DNA of 64,000 nucleotides from Fodinibacter sp963811825 (GCA_963811825.1 CAWESS010000018.1:62001-126000); one strand, 5' to 3'; shown: positions 35,124 to 44,861, counted from the first letter of the stretch. Notes: generated from the sequence alone by a model not told the origin. Program-made: numbers and translations.

Positions 35124-35873
35124 GTGATCGACGTGCGCTGGATGTGGGCCTTCCTCGACACCCCGACGGCTGACGCCGGGCGGTCGTGGAGCTACTGGTC
35201 CGAGGTCACGGGGTGGTCCCTGTCCGAGACCCGCGGTGAGACCGGCCAGTTCGCCACGCTCCTGCCCGCCGAGGGTGACCCCTGGGTCAAGCTGCAGGCG
35301 GTCGCGGAGGGGTCGGGCGGCATCCACCTCGATCTCGACGTCGAGGACGTGCGCGCTGCGGCAGAGGAGGCCAAGCGACTGGGGGCGGTCGAGATCGGCA
35401 CCACCGGAGCACCCGAGACGGTCGTCATCCTGCGCTCACCGACCGGGCTGGTGTTCTGCCTCACGACCTGGCAGGGCGATGCAGCGCAGGTGCGTGAGGG
35501 TGCGCCCGACCTCCTCGACCAGGTCTGCATCGACCTGCCGGAGCAGGCACACGACCGCGAGACGGAGTTCTGGGAGCAGCTGACCGGATGGCCGTGGCGA
35601 CCGTCGGACGTCCCGGAGTTCTCCTCCCTCGTGCGCCCGGACGGCATCCCGCTGCGCCTGCTCTTCCAGCGCCTGGGCGAGCACGACGGTCCGGCCCGGG
35701 CGCACGTCGACCTGGCGTGCGTCGATCGCTCGGCCACGCAGGCCAGGCACGTCGCCGCCGGTGCCGAGGTCGTCGCTGAACGGGACTTCTGGACCGTGCT
35801 TCGTGAACCGGTCGGGCGCGTCTACTGCCTCACCGACCGCACGCCGGATCAGGCCTGGGTGCAGCGCGACTGA
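35124..35873 (+). CDS. VOC (glyoxalase/dioxygenase fold) protein with two domains
   Basis: 249 residues built from two VOC modules. The first (residues about 5-115) begins VRWMWAFLDTPTADAGRSWS, with YWSEVTGWSLSETRG and a barrel edge VVILRSPTGLVFCL. The second (about 120-245) has QVCIDLPEQAHDRETEFWEQ, LTGWPWR and VGRVYCLTDR. A single chain with four half-modules could form one metal site. The reaction is unknown. GTG35124 follows GAAGGAG. Probably cotranscribed with menC; convergent with mtr. Confidence 0.82.
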   Translation: MIDVRWMWAFLDTPTADAGRSWSYWSEVTGWSLSETRGETGQFATLLPAEGDPWVKLQAVAEGSGGIHLDLDVEDVRAAAEEAKRLGAVEIGTTGAPETVVILRSPTGLVFCLTTWQGDAAQVREGAPDLLDQVCIDLPEQAHDRETEFWEQLTGWPWRPSDVPEFSSLVRPDGIPLRLLFQRLGEHDGPARAHVDLACVDRSATQARHVAAGAEVVAERDFWTVLREPVGRVYCLTDRTPDQAWVQRD

Positions 35874-35889
35874 CGTCGCCGGTGCGCCC

Positions 35890-37291
35890 TCAGGTCGGCG
35901 ACAACGGCAACCCGAGCAGGGCGTTCTCGACGACCTCGGCGAGTGCCGGGTGGATCCAGTACTGGCCTCGTGCCACGTCGTGCGCGTGCTGGCCGAACGT
36001 GGCCGCCTGGATGAGCGGCTGGATGAGCGTCGACGAGTGCGGCCCGAGGGCGTGTGCGGCGAGGATCCGGCCCGCGGGGTCCGCGTGGATGGTGAGCAGC
36101 CCGGTCGTGTCCTCCAGCGCCCAGCCGTATGCCGTGTCGCCGAACGCCTGCGTCTTGCTCACGTACGGGGTTCCCGCCGCGTCGAGCTCGGCCGAGGTCG
36201 GCCCGAACGCCGCGACCTGCGGGTGGCCGAAGACGGCGTGCGGGACGGGTCGGTCGTCGGTGCGCCGCGGCTCGCCCGGGAGGCGACCGAGGTCGACGGC
36301 CAGGTTGTGGGCGACGATGCGGGCCTCGTGGTTCGCGACGTGCTTGAGCTGGTGCGGTGAGCAGACGTCCCCGAGCGCCCACACGGCATCCGCGGTGGTG
36401 CGCTGCTCGGCATCGACGACGAGGCGGCCGTCGTCATGGACGGCGAGTCCGCCGGCGGCCGCGTCGAGGTGGTCGGTGTTGGGGCGGCGGCCGACGGCGA
36501 GGAGGACGACCTCGGCCTCCAGGTGGCTGGGGCCACCCCGGCCGTCGAGCTCGATGCGCCAGAGGTCGCCGAGTCCGCTGGGCCGACGTCGGGGTGGTCG
36601 ACAGTCGCACGTCGTAGTGGTTCGCGGCCACCTGCGTGTAGCGCTGCGCGATGGTTGCCTCGTGGTGGCGCAACAGGCCGGGCCCGCGCTGCACCTGCGT
36701 GACGTGCACCCCGAGCGAGGCGAAGACGTGCGCGAGCTCGCAGGCGACGAACCCGCCCCCGATGACGACCATCCGGGGCGGGAGGGCGTCCAGGCGCATG
36801 ACCGTGTCGGAGGTGTGCAGTCCGTTGGCGGGGTCGGGCTCGCGCAGTCCGTCGACGGGCAGCCCGATCGCGTGGGCGCCGGCGGCGACGACGACCCGGT
36901 CGGCGCTCAGGTCCTCGCCGGTCGACAGCGCCAGCCGACGCGGGCCGACGAACCGGGCGTGGGCGGCATACAGGGTCGTGTGGTCCTGCTGGTCGCGGTA
37001 GGCGCGCCCACCCTCGGAGATCGCGTCGAGGCGTCCGAAGATGCGGTCACGGATGCCGGGCCAGTCCACCGTGGGTGCCCCGAAGGTGACTCCGAGGCGG
37101 GCGGCGTCGTGGGCCTCGACCACTCGATCAGCGGGCAGGACGAGCATCTTCGTCGGGATGCAGCCGACGTTCAGGCACGTGCCGCCGAACGTGCCGCCCT
37201 CGACGATCGCCACGTCGAGCCCCTCGAGTTCGGGCGTCAGCAGCGAGTTGCCCGAGCCGCTGCCGATGATGACGAGGTCGTGGTGCGGCAT
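35890..37291 (-). CDS. mtr: Mycothione reductase, frameshifted
   Basis: NADPH/FAD enzyme that reduces mycothiol disulfide, the actinobacterial equivalent of glutathione reductase. DLVIIGSGSGNSLL is the FAD site, FGGTCLNVGCIPTKMLVL holds the redox disulfide, and MVVIGGGFVACELAHVFASL is the NADPH site. After a break near 36575 (one extra base) come ALGDVCSPHQLKHVANHEAR and GQYWIHPALAEVVENALLG with the catalytic His-Glu pair. The GSGSGNS start and the KHVANHEAR block separate it from lipoamide dehydrogenase. It confirms a mycothiol-using organism. Start ATG37291; about 466 residues when corrected. Confidence 0.92.
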
Positions 37292-37457
37292 GGCGTCAGC
37301 GTAGGTGGCGTTCCTCCACAGGGCGGGAACCGGCAAGGGTTGTCCACAGGTGCCGTCCGGCGATTCGGCCCGGCGGGGACCGCGGGGGAGTGTGTGTCGC
37401 ACGGCACCAGTGGCCGCTGCCGTGGGTGGTGGCCGGTGCTCGATCGAGGGGGTGGGC

Positions 37458-37742
37458 GTGGTGGCGAAGGACCCGGTGGACGAGATGTTGCGGCTGTCGG
37501 CCGAGGCGAGGGCGGCCGCCGGGCGGGCGCACGCGCAGCGGGTCGCGCTGTCCCGTTTCTCGCTGGTCTGGTGGCAGGGCGCAGCAGCGCAGGCGTACCA
37601 GTCAGCAGTGCAGGAGCGGGTCAACGCGTTGGCCGCGGTGCAGGCCGAGCTCGAGTTCCTGTCGGTCGCCTGCCACGAGCTCGCCGCGCGGTATGCCGTG
37701 GAGGCGGTGGTCGAGAGCCTCGCCCCGGACGTCTTCCGGTGA
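37458..37742 (+). CDS. WXG100-like helical protein
   Basis: About 94 residues, all helical: AKDPVDEMLRLSAEARAAAG, a central turn FSLVWWQGAAAQAYQSAVQE, then RVNALAAVQAELEFLSVACH. The WxG-type turn between two helices is that of ESX/type VII secreted WXG100 proteins. The start is uncertain among GTG codons at 37452, 37458 and 37461. It is coupled (GTGA) to a hydrolase gene with its own N-terminal helical region, so the two may form a secreted pair. No type VII secretion genes are in the window. Confidence 0.6.
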   Translation: MVAKDPVDEMLRLSAEARAAAGRAHAQRVALSRFSLVWWQGAAAQAYQSAVQERVNALAAVQAELEFLSVACHELAARYAVEAVVESLAPDVFR

Positions 37743-38927
37743 GGGTGGCGGTCCGCTCGGAGGTGCTGACCGCTGCCGCGACCCGGGTGGCGGCGATCGC
37801 CGAGGAACTGCGCGAGGATGCCGGTCGCCTCGCCGCCGCGGTGGCCGGGGCGGGCCCACCGCGGGTTCGATCGCCGGGCGAGGCCGGGCTGCTCGCCCGG
37901 TGGCTGCTCATCGAGGGCCGGGCCCTGGACGTGGTCGGTCCGCGGGGGATGTGGGGGGAGTCCGTCGAGCTCGATGCCCTCGCGGCCGGGCTGCGAGCGG
38001 CGGCCCGGGCCTACACCGAGGTCGAGCGTGGTGTTGCCGGGGTGCTGGCGGGGGTGGCCGCGGCCGCTGACCTGGGGGCTCGGGGTGGGTGGTTCGCCGA
38101 TGCTGCACCCGGTGCCGGTGCCGGTGCCGGTGCCGGGGGGCGCCAGCCGTTGGTGCAACAGGTGGAGTCGACCCTGACCGGCCCGCTGGTCGCCCGAGGT
38201 GGTGTACCCGGTCGGGTGGGAGGGGTCGCAGACCTGGTGGCTGCCGGTGAAGGGCTCGACGGCGGCCGGGTCCGGGTCCTCGAGACGACTCGCGGTGACG
38301 GCGGGTCCGCGTGGGTGGTCATCGTTCCGGGCACGCAGGAGTGGTCGCCGCGCGCCGGGCTCAACCCGTTCGACCTCACCACCGACGTCCGGGCGCTCAC
38401 CGGCGACGCGACGCTGGCCGCCGCCGGTGTGGCCGCCGCGCTGGCCGACGCCCGGGTTCGGTCGGGGCGGGCCACCCCCGGCGACCCGGTGCTGCTCGTC
38501 GGGCACTCGCAGGGCGGCATCCTCGCGGCGGCGCTGGCCAGTGACCCGGCCTTTCGTCGCAGCAACCGGGTGACGCACGTCGTGACGTCCGGGGTCGCCC
38601 GTCGGGCTGTTCCCCGTTCCGTCGTCGACACACGTGTTGTCGATCGAGCACGCCGACGACCCCGTGCCCGGGCTCGACCTCTCGCCGAACCCGGCCGGCG
38701 ACTCGTGGACCACGATCGTGGCGCCCACCCGTTCACTACCGCTCGACGTCGACCGTCACCGGCTGGCGGCCTACGTGCAGACCGTGCGGGTCGTCGAGGG
38801 CGCCCCCCGCGGCACGGTGGCGGGTCTGGATGCCTGGCAGGCCTCCGCGGGCACGTTCCTCGGTGCGCCTGTTCGCTCGGTGTCCGAGGCCGTCGTGGCA
38901 CGCGGAGTGGCAGACTCACCGCCGTGA
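37739..38927 (+). CDS. Alpha/beta-hydrolase-fold protein with helical N-terminus, frameshifted
   Basis: About 395 residues when corrected. Residues 1-130 are helical (VLTAAATRVAAIAEELREDA and an Ala-rich region), like an ESX-type targeting domain. After a Gly/Ala linker (APGAGAGAGAGGRQP) comes a hydrolase fold: VVIVPGTQEWSPRAGLNPFD and the nucleophile elbow VLLVGHSQGGILAAALA. At GGGG 38591-38594 the frame breaks; deleting one G rejoins SPVGLFPVPSSTHVLSIEHA and DDPVPGLDLSPN, which offers the acidic and late residues. Lipase or esterase activity is plausible but unproven. The start overlaps the WXG100-like stop and the end overlaps menD. Confidence 0.65.
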
Positions 38928-40668
38928 ACCCGTCCCAGGCGTTGGCGACCGTTCTCGTCGACGAGCTCGTGCGAGGCGGCGTGCGCGAGGCCGTGCTCAG
39001 CCCCGGCTCCCGCTCGGCCCCACTGGCGTATGCGCTGCTCGCGGCGGAGCGGGTGGGGCGCCTTCGCCTCCACGTCCGGGTCGACGAGCGCAGCGCCGGT
39101 TTCCTGGCGCTCGGCCTGGCCCTCGGATCACGGATGCCGGTCGCGGTCGTCACGACCTCCGGCACCGCCGTCGCCAACCTCCACCCCGCGGTCCTCGAGG
39201 CCCACCACGCCGGGGTGCCGCTCCTCGTGCTCACGGCCGACCGTCCGCACGAGCTGCGTGGCACGGGCGCGAACCAGACGACGACCCAGCCCGGCATCTT
39301 CGGCGGGTCCACCCGCTGGTCCGCCGACCTCCCGGCCCCCGTCGAGCGCCCCGGCCTCGGCCCGTTCTGGCGCAGCACGGTCGCGCGCACGCTCGCGGCG
39401 GCAACGGGGGCGACCGGGGGAGAACCCGGCCCGGTCCACCTCAACGTCTCCCTCCGCGAGCCGCTGACCCCCGGACGGTCCCGCAGACCTCGGCGACGGG
39501 TCGGTCTCCACCGGGTGGCCCGACAGCCTCGACGGCCGAGCCGACGCGGCGACCTGGGTGCGCCTGGACGACACACCGGCTGGCCCGCATGATCCCGTGC
39601 CCCTGGCCGAGGTGGCTCGGACCCTGGTCGTCGTCGGGGTCACCCGCGACCCCGCGCTCGGCGAGCGTGCGGCCGCCTGGGCCGGCGAGCGCGGCCACCC
39701 ACTCGTTGCCGAGCCGTTCGGCGGGGGCGTGGTGCGGGCCGAAGCCGTGCCCCACGGTCCCCTCATCCTCACGGCCACCCGTTGGCTCGACGACCACGTG
39801 CCGGACCGCGTCGTCGTGGTCGGGCGCCCGACCCTGTCGCGCGCGGTCGGTGCCCTCCTGCGCCGGCCGGGGCTCGTCGTCGACGTGGTGTCGGAGGGGG
39901 CTCAGTGGTCCGATCCGTCGCACGTGGTCTCCGCCGTGCACCCACCGCGGGCGCTGCGCCTCGGTGGCCCCACCACCCCCGATGACGACCACGGCTGGGG
40001 CGACAGCTGGCGCCGTGCCGGGCGTCGCCTTGCGGATGCCGTTGCCGCGCAGCCGTTCCCGTGGCCCAGCGGCCTCGGCGGTGGCGAGCGCTCTGGTCGA
40101 TGGGCTGCCCGGCGATGCAGTCCTCGTCCTCGGCTCGAGCAACCCGGTGCGTGACGTCGACCTCGCCGTGGCGGGACCGATCGCCGACGAGGTGCTGGCC
40201 AACCGTGGACTGGCCGGAATCGACGGCGTGGTGTCCACGGCGGTCGGCATCGCCCTGACGCGAACGCCCGCCCCCGCCTACGCACTGCTGGGCGACCTGA
40301 CCTTCCTCCACGACGCCAACGGCCTGCTCATCGGGCCCGATGAGCCGACGCCCGACCTCACCGTCGTGGTCGTCAACGACGACGGCGGCGGCATCTTCAC
40401 GACGCTGGAGCCCGGGGCGCCCGAGCGAGCCACCGACTTCGAGCGAGTCTTCGGCACGCCCACCGGAACGGATCTGGGGGCGCTGTGCCGGGCGCACGGC
40501 ATCCGGCACGACCTGGTGGAGGCGAGCGCCGACCTGACGGCCGCGGTCGCCGAGTCGCCGCGCGGCATCCGCGTCGTCGAGGTCCGCGTCGACCGGGGCA
40601 GCCACCGACAGGCGCACGCCGACCTGCGAGCCCTCGCCGCCGCCACCCTCACTCGGGGTCCGGTCTAG
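38924..40668 (+). CDS. menD: MenD, SEPHCHC synthase, two frameshifts
   Basis: ThDP enzyme joining isochorismate and 2-oxoglutarate, the first dedicated menaquinone step after MenF. EAVLSPGSRSAPLAYALLAA, LRLHVRVDERSAGFLALGLA and VVTTSGTAVANLHPAVLEAH are the N-terminal blocks. Breaks near 39474 and 40077, each mended by deleting one G, lead through DGPADLGDGSVSTGWPDSLD and RTLVVVGVTRDPALGERAAA. The last part has ASALVDGLPGDAVLVLGSSN, YALLGDLTFLHDANGLLIG (ThDP/Mg) and VVVVNDDGGGIFTTLE. Corrected length is about 580 residues. GTG38924 overlaps the preceding stop. Confidence 0.92.
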
Positions 40669-40720
40669 GGATGCCGGGGGCGATTTCGGGCGCGCGCCCT
40701 CACCTTGCGAGAATGGTGGG

Positions 40721-41953
40721 GTGTCACAGACCCCGCAGCGCACCGATGTCCTCGTCGTCGGCGCCGGGCCTGCGGGTGCCTCGGCTGCAGCCTGGGCCGC
40801 GCGCGCCGGGCGCGACGTCGTGCTCGCCGATGCCGCGGTCTTCCCCCGCGACAAGACGTGCGGCGACGGGCTGACCCCGCGCGCGGTCGCTGAGCTCGAC
40901 CACCTCGGGCTGGGGCAGTGGGTGCGCGAGCACACGGTCAACCAAGGCCTGCGGGCCCACGGTTTCGGGCAGACCCTGCACCTTCCCTGGCCCGGTGGCT
41001 CCCTGCCCGACCACGGTTCCGCGGTGCCGCGCACCGAGCTCGACGACCGCATCCGCACCGAGGCGATCGACTCCGGCGCCACGGGGGTCGAGGGTGCCAA
41101 GGCCGTCGACGTGCGCCTCGAGGGCGGTCGCGTCAAGGCCGTGACGTTCGTGCGCGGCGAGGAGACCTTCGACATCGAGTGCGAGCGGCTCGTCGTGGCC
41201 GACGGGGTGCGCTCGGGCCTGGGCAAGGTGCTCGGCCGGGAGTGGCACCAGGACACCGTCTACGCCGTGGCGGGGCGCTGCTACGTCGACTCCACGAGGT
41301 CGGACGACCCGTGGATCAGCAGCCACCTCGAGCTGCGCGCGGCCACGGGGGAGACGCTGCCCGGCTACGGGTGGATCTTCCCGCTCGGCGGCGGCCAGGT
41401 GAACGTCGGCGTCGGCACGCTCGCGACGACCAAGCGCCCGGCCGACGTCGCGATCAAGCCGCTGATGAAGCACTACACCGAGCTGCGCCGGGCCGAGTTC
41501 GAGCTCACCGGTGAGCAGCGGCTGGCGACGAGTGCGCTGCTGCCGATGGGTGGGGCCGTGAGCAACGTCGCCGGCGCCAACTGGGCCCTCATCGGCGACG
41601 CCGCTGCCTGCATCAACCCGCTCAACGGCGAGGGCATCGACTACGGCCTCGAGACCGGGCGGCTGCTCGTCGACCACCTCGACGACGACCTCGCGGTCGT
41701 GTGGCCGAGCCTGCTCCAGCACCACTACGGCGAGGCCTTCTCCGTCGCCCGCCGGCTCGCGGGGGTGTTCACGACGCCGAAGATCCTCAGCGCGCTCGGC
41801 CCGGTCGGCATGCGCAGCGACTGGCTCATGACGCTGGCGCTGCGCTGGATGGGCAACCTCATCACCGAGGAGGACCGCGACCGCTCCGCCCGCGTGTGGC
41901 GCTGGGCCGGTCGGCGCTCGGTGGCCGTGGACGCCCGCCCGCCCTTCACCTGA
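40721..41953 (+). CDS. menJ: Menaquinone reductase MenJ (geranylgeranyl reductase family)
   Basis: 410-residue flavoprotein that saturates one isoprene unit of the menaquinone tail; MenJ is characterised in mycobacteria. VLVVGAGPAGASAAAWAARA binds FAD, FPRDKTCGDGLTPRAVAELD holds the family Cys, and ALIGDAAACINPLNGEGIDY is the second FAD block, followed by GLETGRLLV. The placement between menD and menF/menG supports the menaquinone role over carotenoid or chlorophyll relatives. GTG40721 start. Confidence 0.88.
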   Translation: MSQTPQRTDVLVVGAGPAGASAAAWAARAGRDVVLADAAVFPRDKTCGDGLTPRAVAELDHLGLGQWVREHTVNQGLRAHGFGQTLHLPWPGGSLPDHGSAVPRTELDDRIRTEAIDSGATGVEGAKAVDVRLEGGRVKAVTFVRGEETFDIECERLVVADGVRSGLGKVLGREWHQDTVYAVAGRCYVDSTRSDDPWISSHLELRAATGETLPGYGWIFPLGGGQVNVGVGTLATTKRPADVAIKPLMKHYTELRRAEFELTGEQRLATSALLPMGGAVSNVAGANWALIGDAAACINPLNGEGIDYGLETGRLLVDHLDDDLAVVWPSLLQHHYGEAFSVARRLAGVFTTPKILSALGPVGMRSDWLMTLALRWMGNLITEEDRDRSARVWRWAGRRSVAVDARPPFT

Positions 41954-42076
41954 CACCCGTGCCGAGTCGAGGTGTATCGCTCGGAAGCCGCGCGCTTGAG
42001 CTCGACCCGGCAGTGCGCTGCCGCGTCGACGCGATACCACTTCGATCGGCGGTCACTCGACGGCGCCACGGGCCGG

Positions 42077-43405
42077 TCAGGCCGGGCCGGATGCCGTGAG
42101 CGCGTCACGCATCGGCACGAGCTTGGCCGACGACTCCGCGACCTCGTCGTCGGGGTCGGACCCCGCGACGATCCCGCACCCGGCGAACAGCCGGATCCGC
42201 GACGGATCCTCCGCAGACACGGCACCGCACCGCAGGGCGATCCCGAACTCGCCGTCACCCGACGCATCGATCCAGCCGACCGGCCCGGCGTACCGACCGC
42301 GGTCCATGTGCTCGAGCTCGGCGATCACGGCATCCGCGACCGGTGTGGGTGTGCCGCAGACGGCCGCCGACGGGTGCAGCGACGCGGCAAGCGCCAGCGC
42401 TGACGCGTCGTCGACGAGCACTCCCGCGACGTCGGTGGCCAGGTGCATGACGTTGGACAGGTGCAGCACGAACGGCACCTCGGGCACGTTCATCGACGAG
42501 CAGTGCGGCGCGAGGGCGTCGGCGACCGAGCGCACGGCGTACTCGTGCTCCTCGAGGTCCTTGCTCGACCGGGCCAGGGATGCCGCGAGCGCCAGGTCGT
42601 GCTCGTCGTCGCCGCTGCGACGGATCGTCCCCGCGAGCACCCGAGAGGTCACGAGCCCCTTCTCCCGGCGCACCAGCAGCTCGGGAGTGGCCCCCACCAG
42701 CCCGTCGACCGCGAAGACCCAGGTCGTGTCGTAGCGCTCGGCCAACCGGTGCAGCAGCCAGCGCACGTCGAGCTCGTCGGCCGTGGACACCTCGAGGTCG
42801 CGGGCGAGCACCACCTTGTCGAGCTCACCGGCCGTGATGCGCTGGACCGCCTCGGCGACCGCGCCGGCCCACGCGGCGGGGGAGAGCGAGCCGTCGGCGA
42901 AGGCCACGTCGCTCGGGCCCCGGGGGGTCGGCTGCACCGCGACCTCGACGCTGCCGGGCACGGCCGCGACGGCGGGCGCCGACTCCGCCCCGACCGTGGT
43001 GAGCCACGCCTGATCACCCCGCACCCCGACGACGACCTCGGGCACGACGAGAGTGGCGCCGGAAGGTGACGACGCGGCATACGAGACCGAGCCGAACGCG
43101 AGCGGCCCGGTGCCCGGCCGCTGCACCTCGTCACGCACGACGGCGTGGGCCACGAGGCTGGACCACCACCGGTCGAGCTCGGCCATGCGGTCGGGGCCGG
43201 ATGCCGTGTGCGCGGCGGCGCGCCCCCACCCCACGACGCCCTCGCCGCGCCTGACCCACGAGCACAGGTCGCGTGCGCCCCGGGCGGGCAGGAGCGAGAG
43301 CAGCGCCGCGCCGAGCTCGGGGGGCAGGGGCACGGTGCGCGAGACGAGGGGCGCGGCGGACGCGACGGGGTCGCTCGGCCGGTCACCCGCGGGCAACGAG
43401 GTCAT
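42077..43405 (-). CDS. menF: Isochorismate synthase
   Basis: 442-residue chorismate-utilising enzyme giving isochorismate for MenD. The C-terminal catalytic half carries LDKVVLARDLEVSTADELDV, LAGTIRRSGDDEHDLALAAS, EEHEYAVRSV, HLATDVAGVLVDDASALALA, LHPSAAVCGTPTPVADA, MDRGRYAGPVGWIDASGDGE and IRLFAGCGIVAGSDPDDEVA, the Mg/substrate blocks. The N-terminal half is variable, as usual. Start ATG43405. No entC/siderophore genes are adjacent, so a menaquinone role is preferred. Divergent from menG, with 130 bp between starts. Confidence 0.92.
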   Translation of the reverse strand: MTSLPAGDRPSDPVASAAPLVSRTVPLPPELGAALLSLLPARGARDLCSWVRRGEGVVGWGRAAAHTASGPDRMAELDRWWSSLVAHAVVRDEVQRPGTGPLAFGSVSYAASSPSGATLVVPEVVVGVRGDQAWLTTVGAESAPAVAAVPGSVEVAVQPTPRGPSDVAFADGSLSPAAWAGAVAEAVQRITAGELDKVVLARDLEVSTADELDVRWLLHRLAERYDTTWVFAVDGLVGATPELLVRREKGLVTSRVLAGTIRRSGDDEHDLALAASLARSSKDLEEHEYAVRSVADALAPHCSSMNVPEVPFVLHLSNVMHLATDVAGVLVDDASALALAASLHPSAAVCGTPTPVADAVIAELEHMDRGRYAGPVGWIDASGDGEFGIALRCGAVSAEDPSRIRLFAGCGIVAGSDPDDEVAESSAKLVPMRDALTASGPA

Positions 43406-43535
43406 CGCGCAGCAGGATACGGCCCCCGTCCGCCCGACCCCGAACTCGGTGCCCGTCCCCGCGGTGACCTATTGGTCGCTGGGGGGACGGCGGTGCGGTG
43501 CCGGGCATCCCGTGGACGGTGGGAGGATGGCGCCC

Positions 43536-44249
43536 ATGAGCCGCGCCTCCCTCGACAAGGACCCCCGCGACGTCGCCGCGATGTTCGACGACGTCGCCAG
43601 CAAGTACGACGTGACCAACGACGTGCTCTCGCTGGGCCAGGACCGCCTGTGGCGCCGCGCCGTCGTCCAGGCCTGCGAGGCCGTGCCCGGGCAGGTCGTC
43701 CTCGACATCGCCGCGGGCACGGGCACGAGCAGCGAGCCCTTCGCCGACTCCGGCGTCGACGTCGTGCCCGCCGACTTCTCACTCGGGATGCTGCGCGTCG
43801 GCCACCAGCGTCGTTCCGACCTCGGGTTCACCGCTGCCGACGCGATGCACCTGCCGTTCGCCGACGAGTCCTTCGACATCGTGACGATGAGCTTCGGCCT
43901 GCGCAACGTCGCCGACCCGGATGCCGCGCTGCGCGAGTTCCTGCGCGTCACCAAGCCCGGTGGCCGGCTCGTCGTCTGCGAGTTCAGCCAGCCGACCAAC
44001 GCCGCCTTCCGCACCGTCTACGGCAAGTACCTCATGCGCTCGCTCCCGGCCGTCGCGCGCAAGGTCAGCAGCAACCCCGAGTCCTACGTCTACCTCGCCG
44101 AGTCCATCCAGGCCTGGCCGGCGCAGCGCGAGCTCGCGCAGCGCGTCGCCGAGGCCGGCTGGGGTGAGGTCCAGTGGCGCGACCTCTCCGCCGGCATCGT
44201 CGCCCTCCACCGGGCCACCAAGCCACACAGCCCCACGGTCGAAGGTTAG
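43536..44249 (+). CDS. menG: Demethylmenaquinone methyltransferase
   Basis: 237-residue SAM methyltransferase of the UbiE/MenG family, the last core step of menaquinone synthesis. RDVAAMFDDVASKYDVTNDV and LSLGQDRLWRRAVVQ are the N-terminal signature, VVLDIAAGTGTSSEPFADSG binds SAM, and MSFGLRNVADPDAALREFLR and VTKPGGRLVVCEFS follow. ATG43536 has GGGAGG at 43521-43526; ATG43527 in the same frame is too close to that site. The stop overlaps the left edge of a putative iron box before nuo. Confidence 0.94.
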   Translation: MSRASLDKDPRDVAAMFDDVASKYDVTNDVLSLGQDRLWRRAVVQACEAVPGQVVLDIAAGTGTSSEPFADSGVDVVPADFSLGMLRVGHQRRSDLGFTAADAMHLPFADESFDIVTMSFGLRNVADPDAALREFLRVTKPGGRLVVCEFSQPTNAAFRTVYGKYLMRSLPAVARKVSSNPESYVYLAESIQAWPAQRELAQRVAEAGWGEVQWRDLSAGIVALHRATKPHSPTVEG

Positions 44250-44259
44250 GTCTGCCTTA
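44241..44259 (+). promoter_or_regulatory. DtxR/IdeR-box-like sequence upstream of nuo
   Basis: GAAGGTTAGGTCTGCCTTA fits 15 of 19 positions of the actinobacterial iron-box consensus (TWAGGTWAGSCTWACCTWA), counted by hand. It overlaps the menG stop and lies about 240 bp before nuoA. Iron-responsive control of a complex with eight or nine Fe-S clusters would make sense, but one imperfect match is weak evidence. Confidence 0.3.
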
Positions 44260-44284
44260 CTGCAGGCGCCGCCGCGCGCCGTCC

Positions 44285-44316
44285 TAGACTGCCGCCGTTC
44301 GTGAAGACATTCACAA
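44285..44316 (+). promoter_or_regulatory. Rex-operator-like palindrome at the nuo promoter
   Basis: TCGTGAAGACATTCACAA (44299-44316) matches the Rex operator form TTGTGAAnnnnTTCACAA with one mismatch in the left arm. A -10-like TAGACT lies at 44285-44290, just upstream, so the operator would cover the first transcribed bases. It is 183 bp before nuoA. With the perfect-armed site before rex (4274-4291), this gives two Rex sites in one window, before the heme and the NADH dehydrogenase operons. Confidence 0.65.
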
Positions 44317-44498
44317 GCACCACGTCGCGGCCCGACACCGACGGCCCGGAACGCACGCCCACCACGTGCCCGGACCCACTGTCGAGTCTCGTCAGGTGAG
44401 GCGTAGGTCACTCCCCCTAGGATGATCGCGACGCTGTCTGTCGACCCGGCCGTGCCAGCCCGACGCACATGAGCACCGAAAGGGGAGTTGTCCTGAAC

Positions 44499-44861
44499 AT
44501 GAGCAACCCCTACGCCCCGCTACTCGTCCTGCTCGCCCTGGGCTTCGGCTTCGCGGCGCTCTCGGTGGGCACGAGCCTCGTGGTCGGACCCAAGCGCTAC
44601 AACCGGGCCAAGCTCGAGGCCTACGAGTGCGGCATCCAGCCCACTCCGCGCGCGGCCGGCGGTGGCCGCGTCCCGGTCAAGTACTTCCTCACCGCGATGC
44701 TCTTCATCATCTTCGACATCGAGTCGATCTTCCTGTACCCGTTCGCCGTCGCCTTCGACTCCCTCGGCCTGTTCGCCCTCGTCGAGATGGTCCTGTTCAT
44801 CGTCACCGTCTTCGTCGCCTACGCCTACGTGTGGAAGCGCGGCGGGTTGGAGTGGGACTGA
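44499..44861 (+). CDS. nuoA: NADH-quinone oxidoreductase subunit A
   Basis: 120-residue membrane subunit of complex I at the quinone-site junction. MSNPYAPLLVLLALGFGFAA, the loop KRYNRAKLEAYECGIQPTPR with the conserved Cys, and VKYFLTAMLFIIFDIESIFL with FDIES give three helices. ATG44499 is chosen because AAGGGGAG lies eleven bases upstream and the family begins MNPY-like; ATG44469 is an in-frame alternative. First gene of a 14-gene nuo operon behind the Rex-type site. Confidence 0.94.
   Translation: MSNPYAPLLVLLALGFGFAALSVGTSLVVGPKRYNRAKLEAYECGIQPTPRAAGGGRVPVKYFLTAMLFIIFDIESIFLYPFAVAFDSLGLFALVEMVLFIVTVFVAYAYVWKRGGLEWD

Noticed and set aside
35882..39592. A 1236-codon plus-strand open frame over mtr, the hydrolase and menD
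   Set aside because: The first half is antisense to mtr; real coding begins at 37739 and again at 38924.
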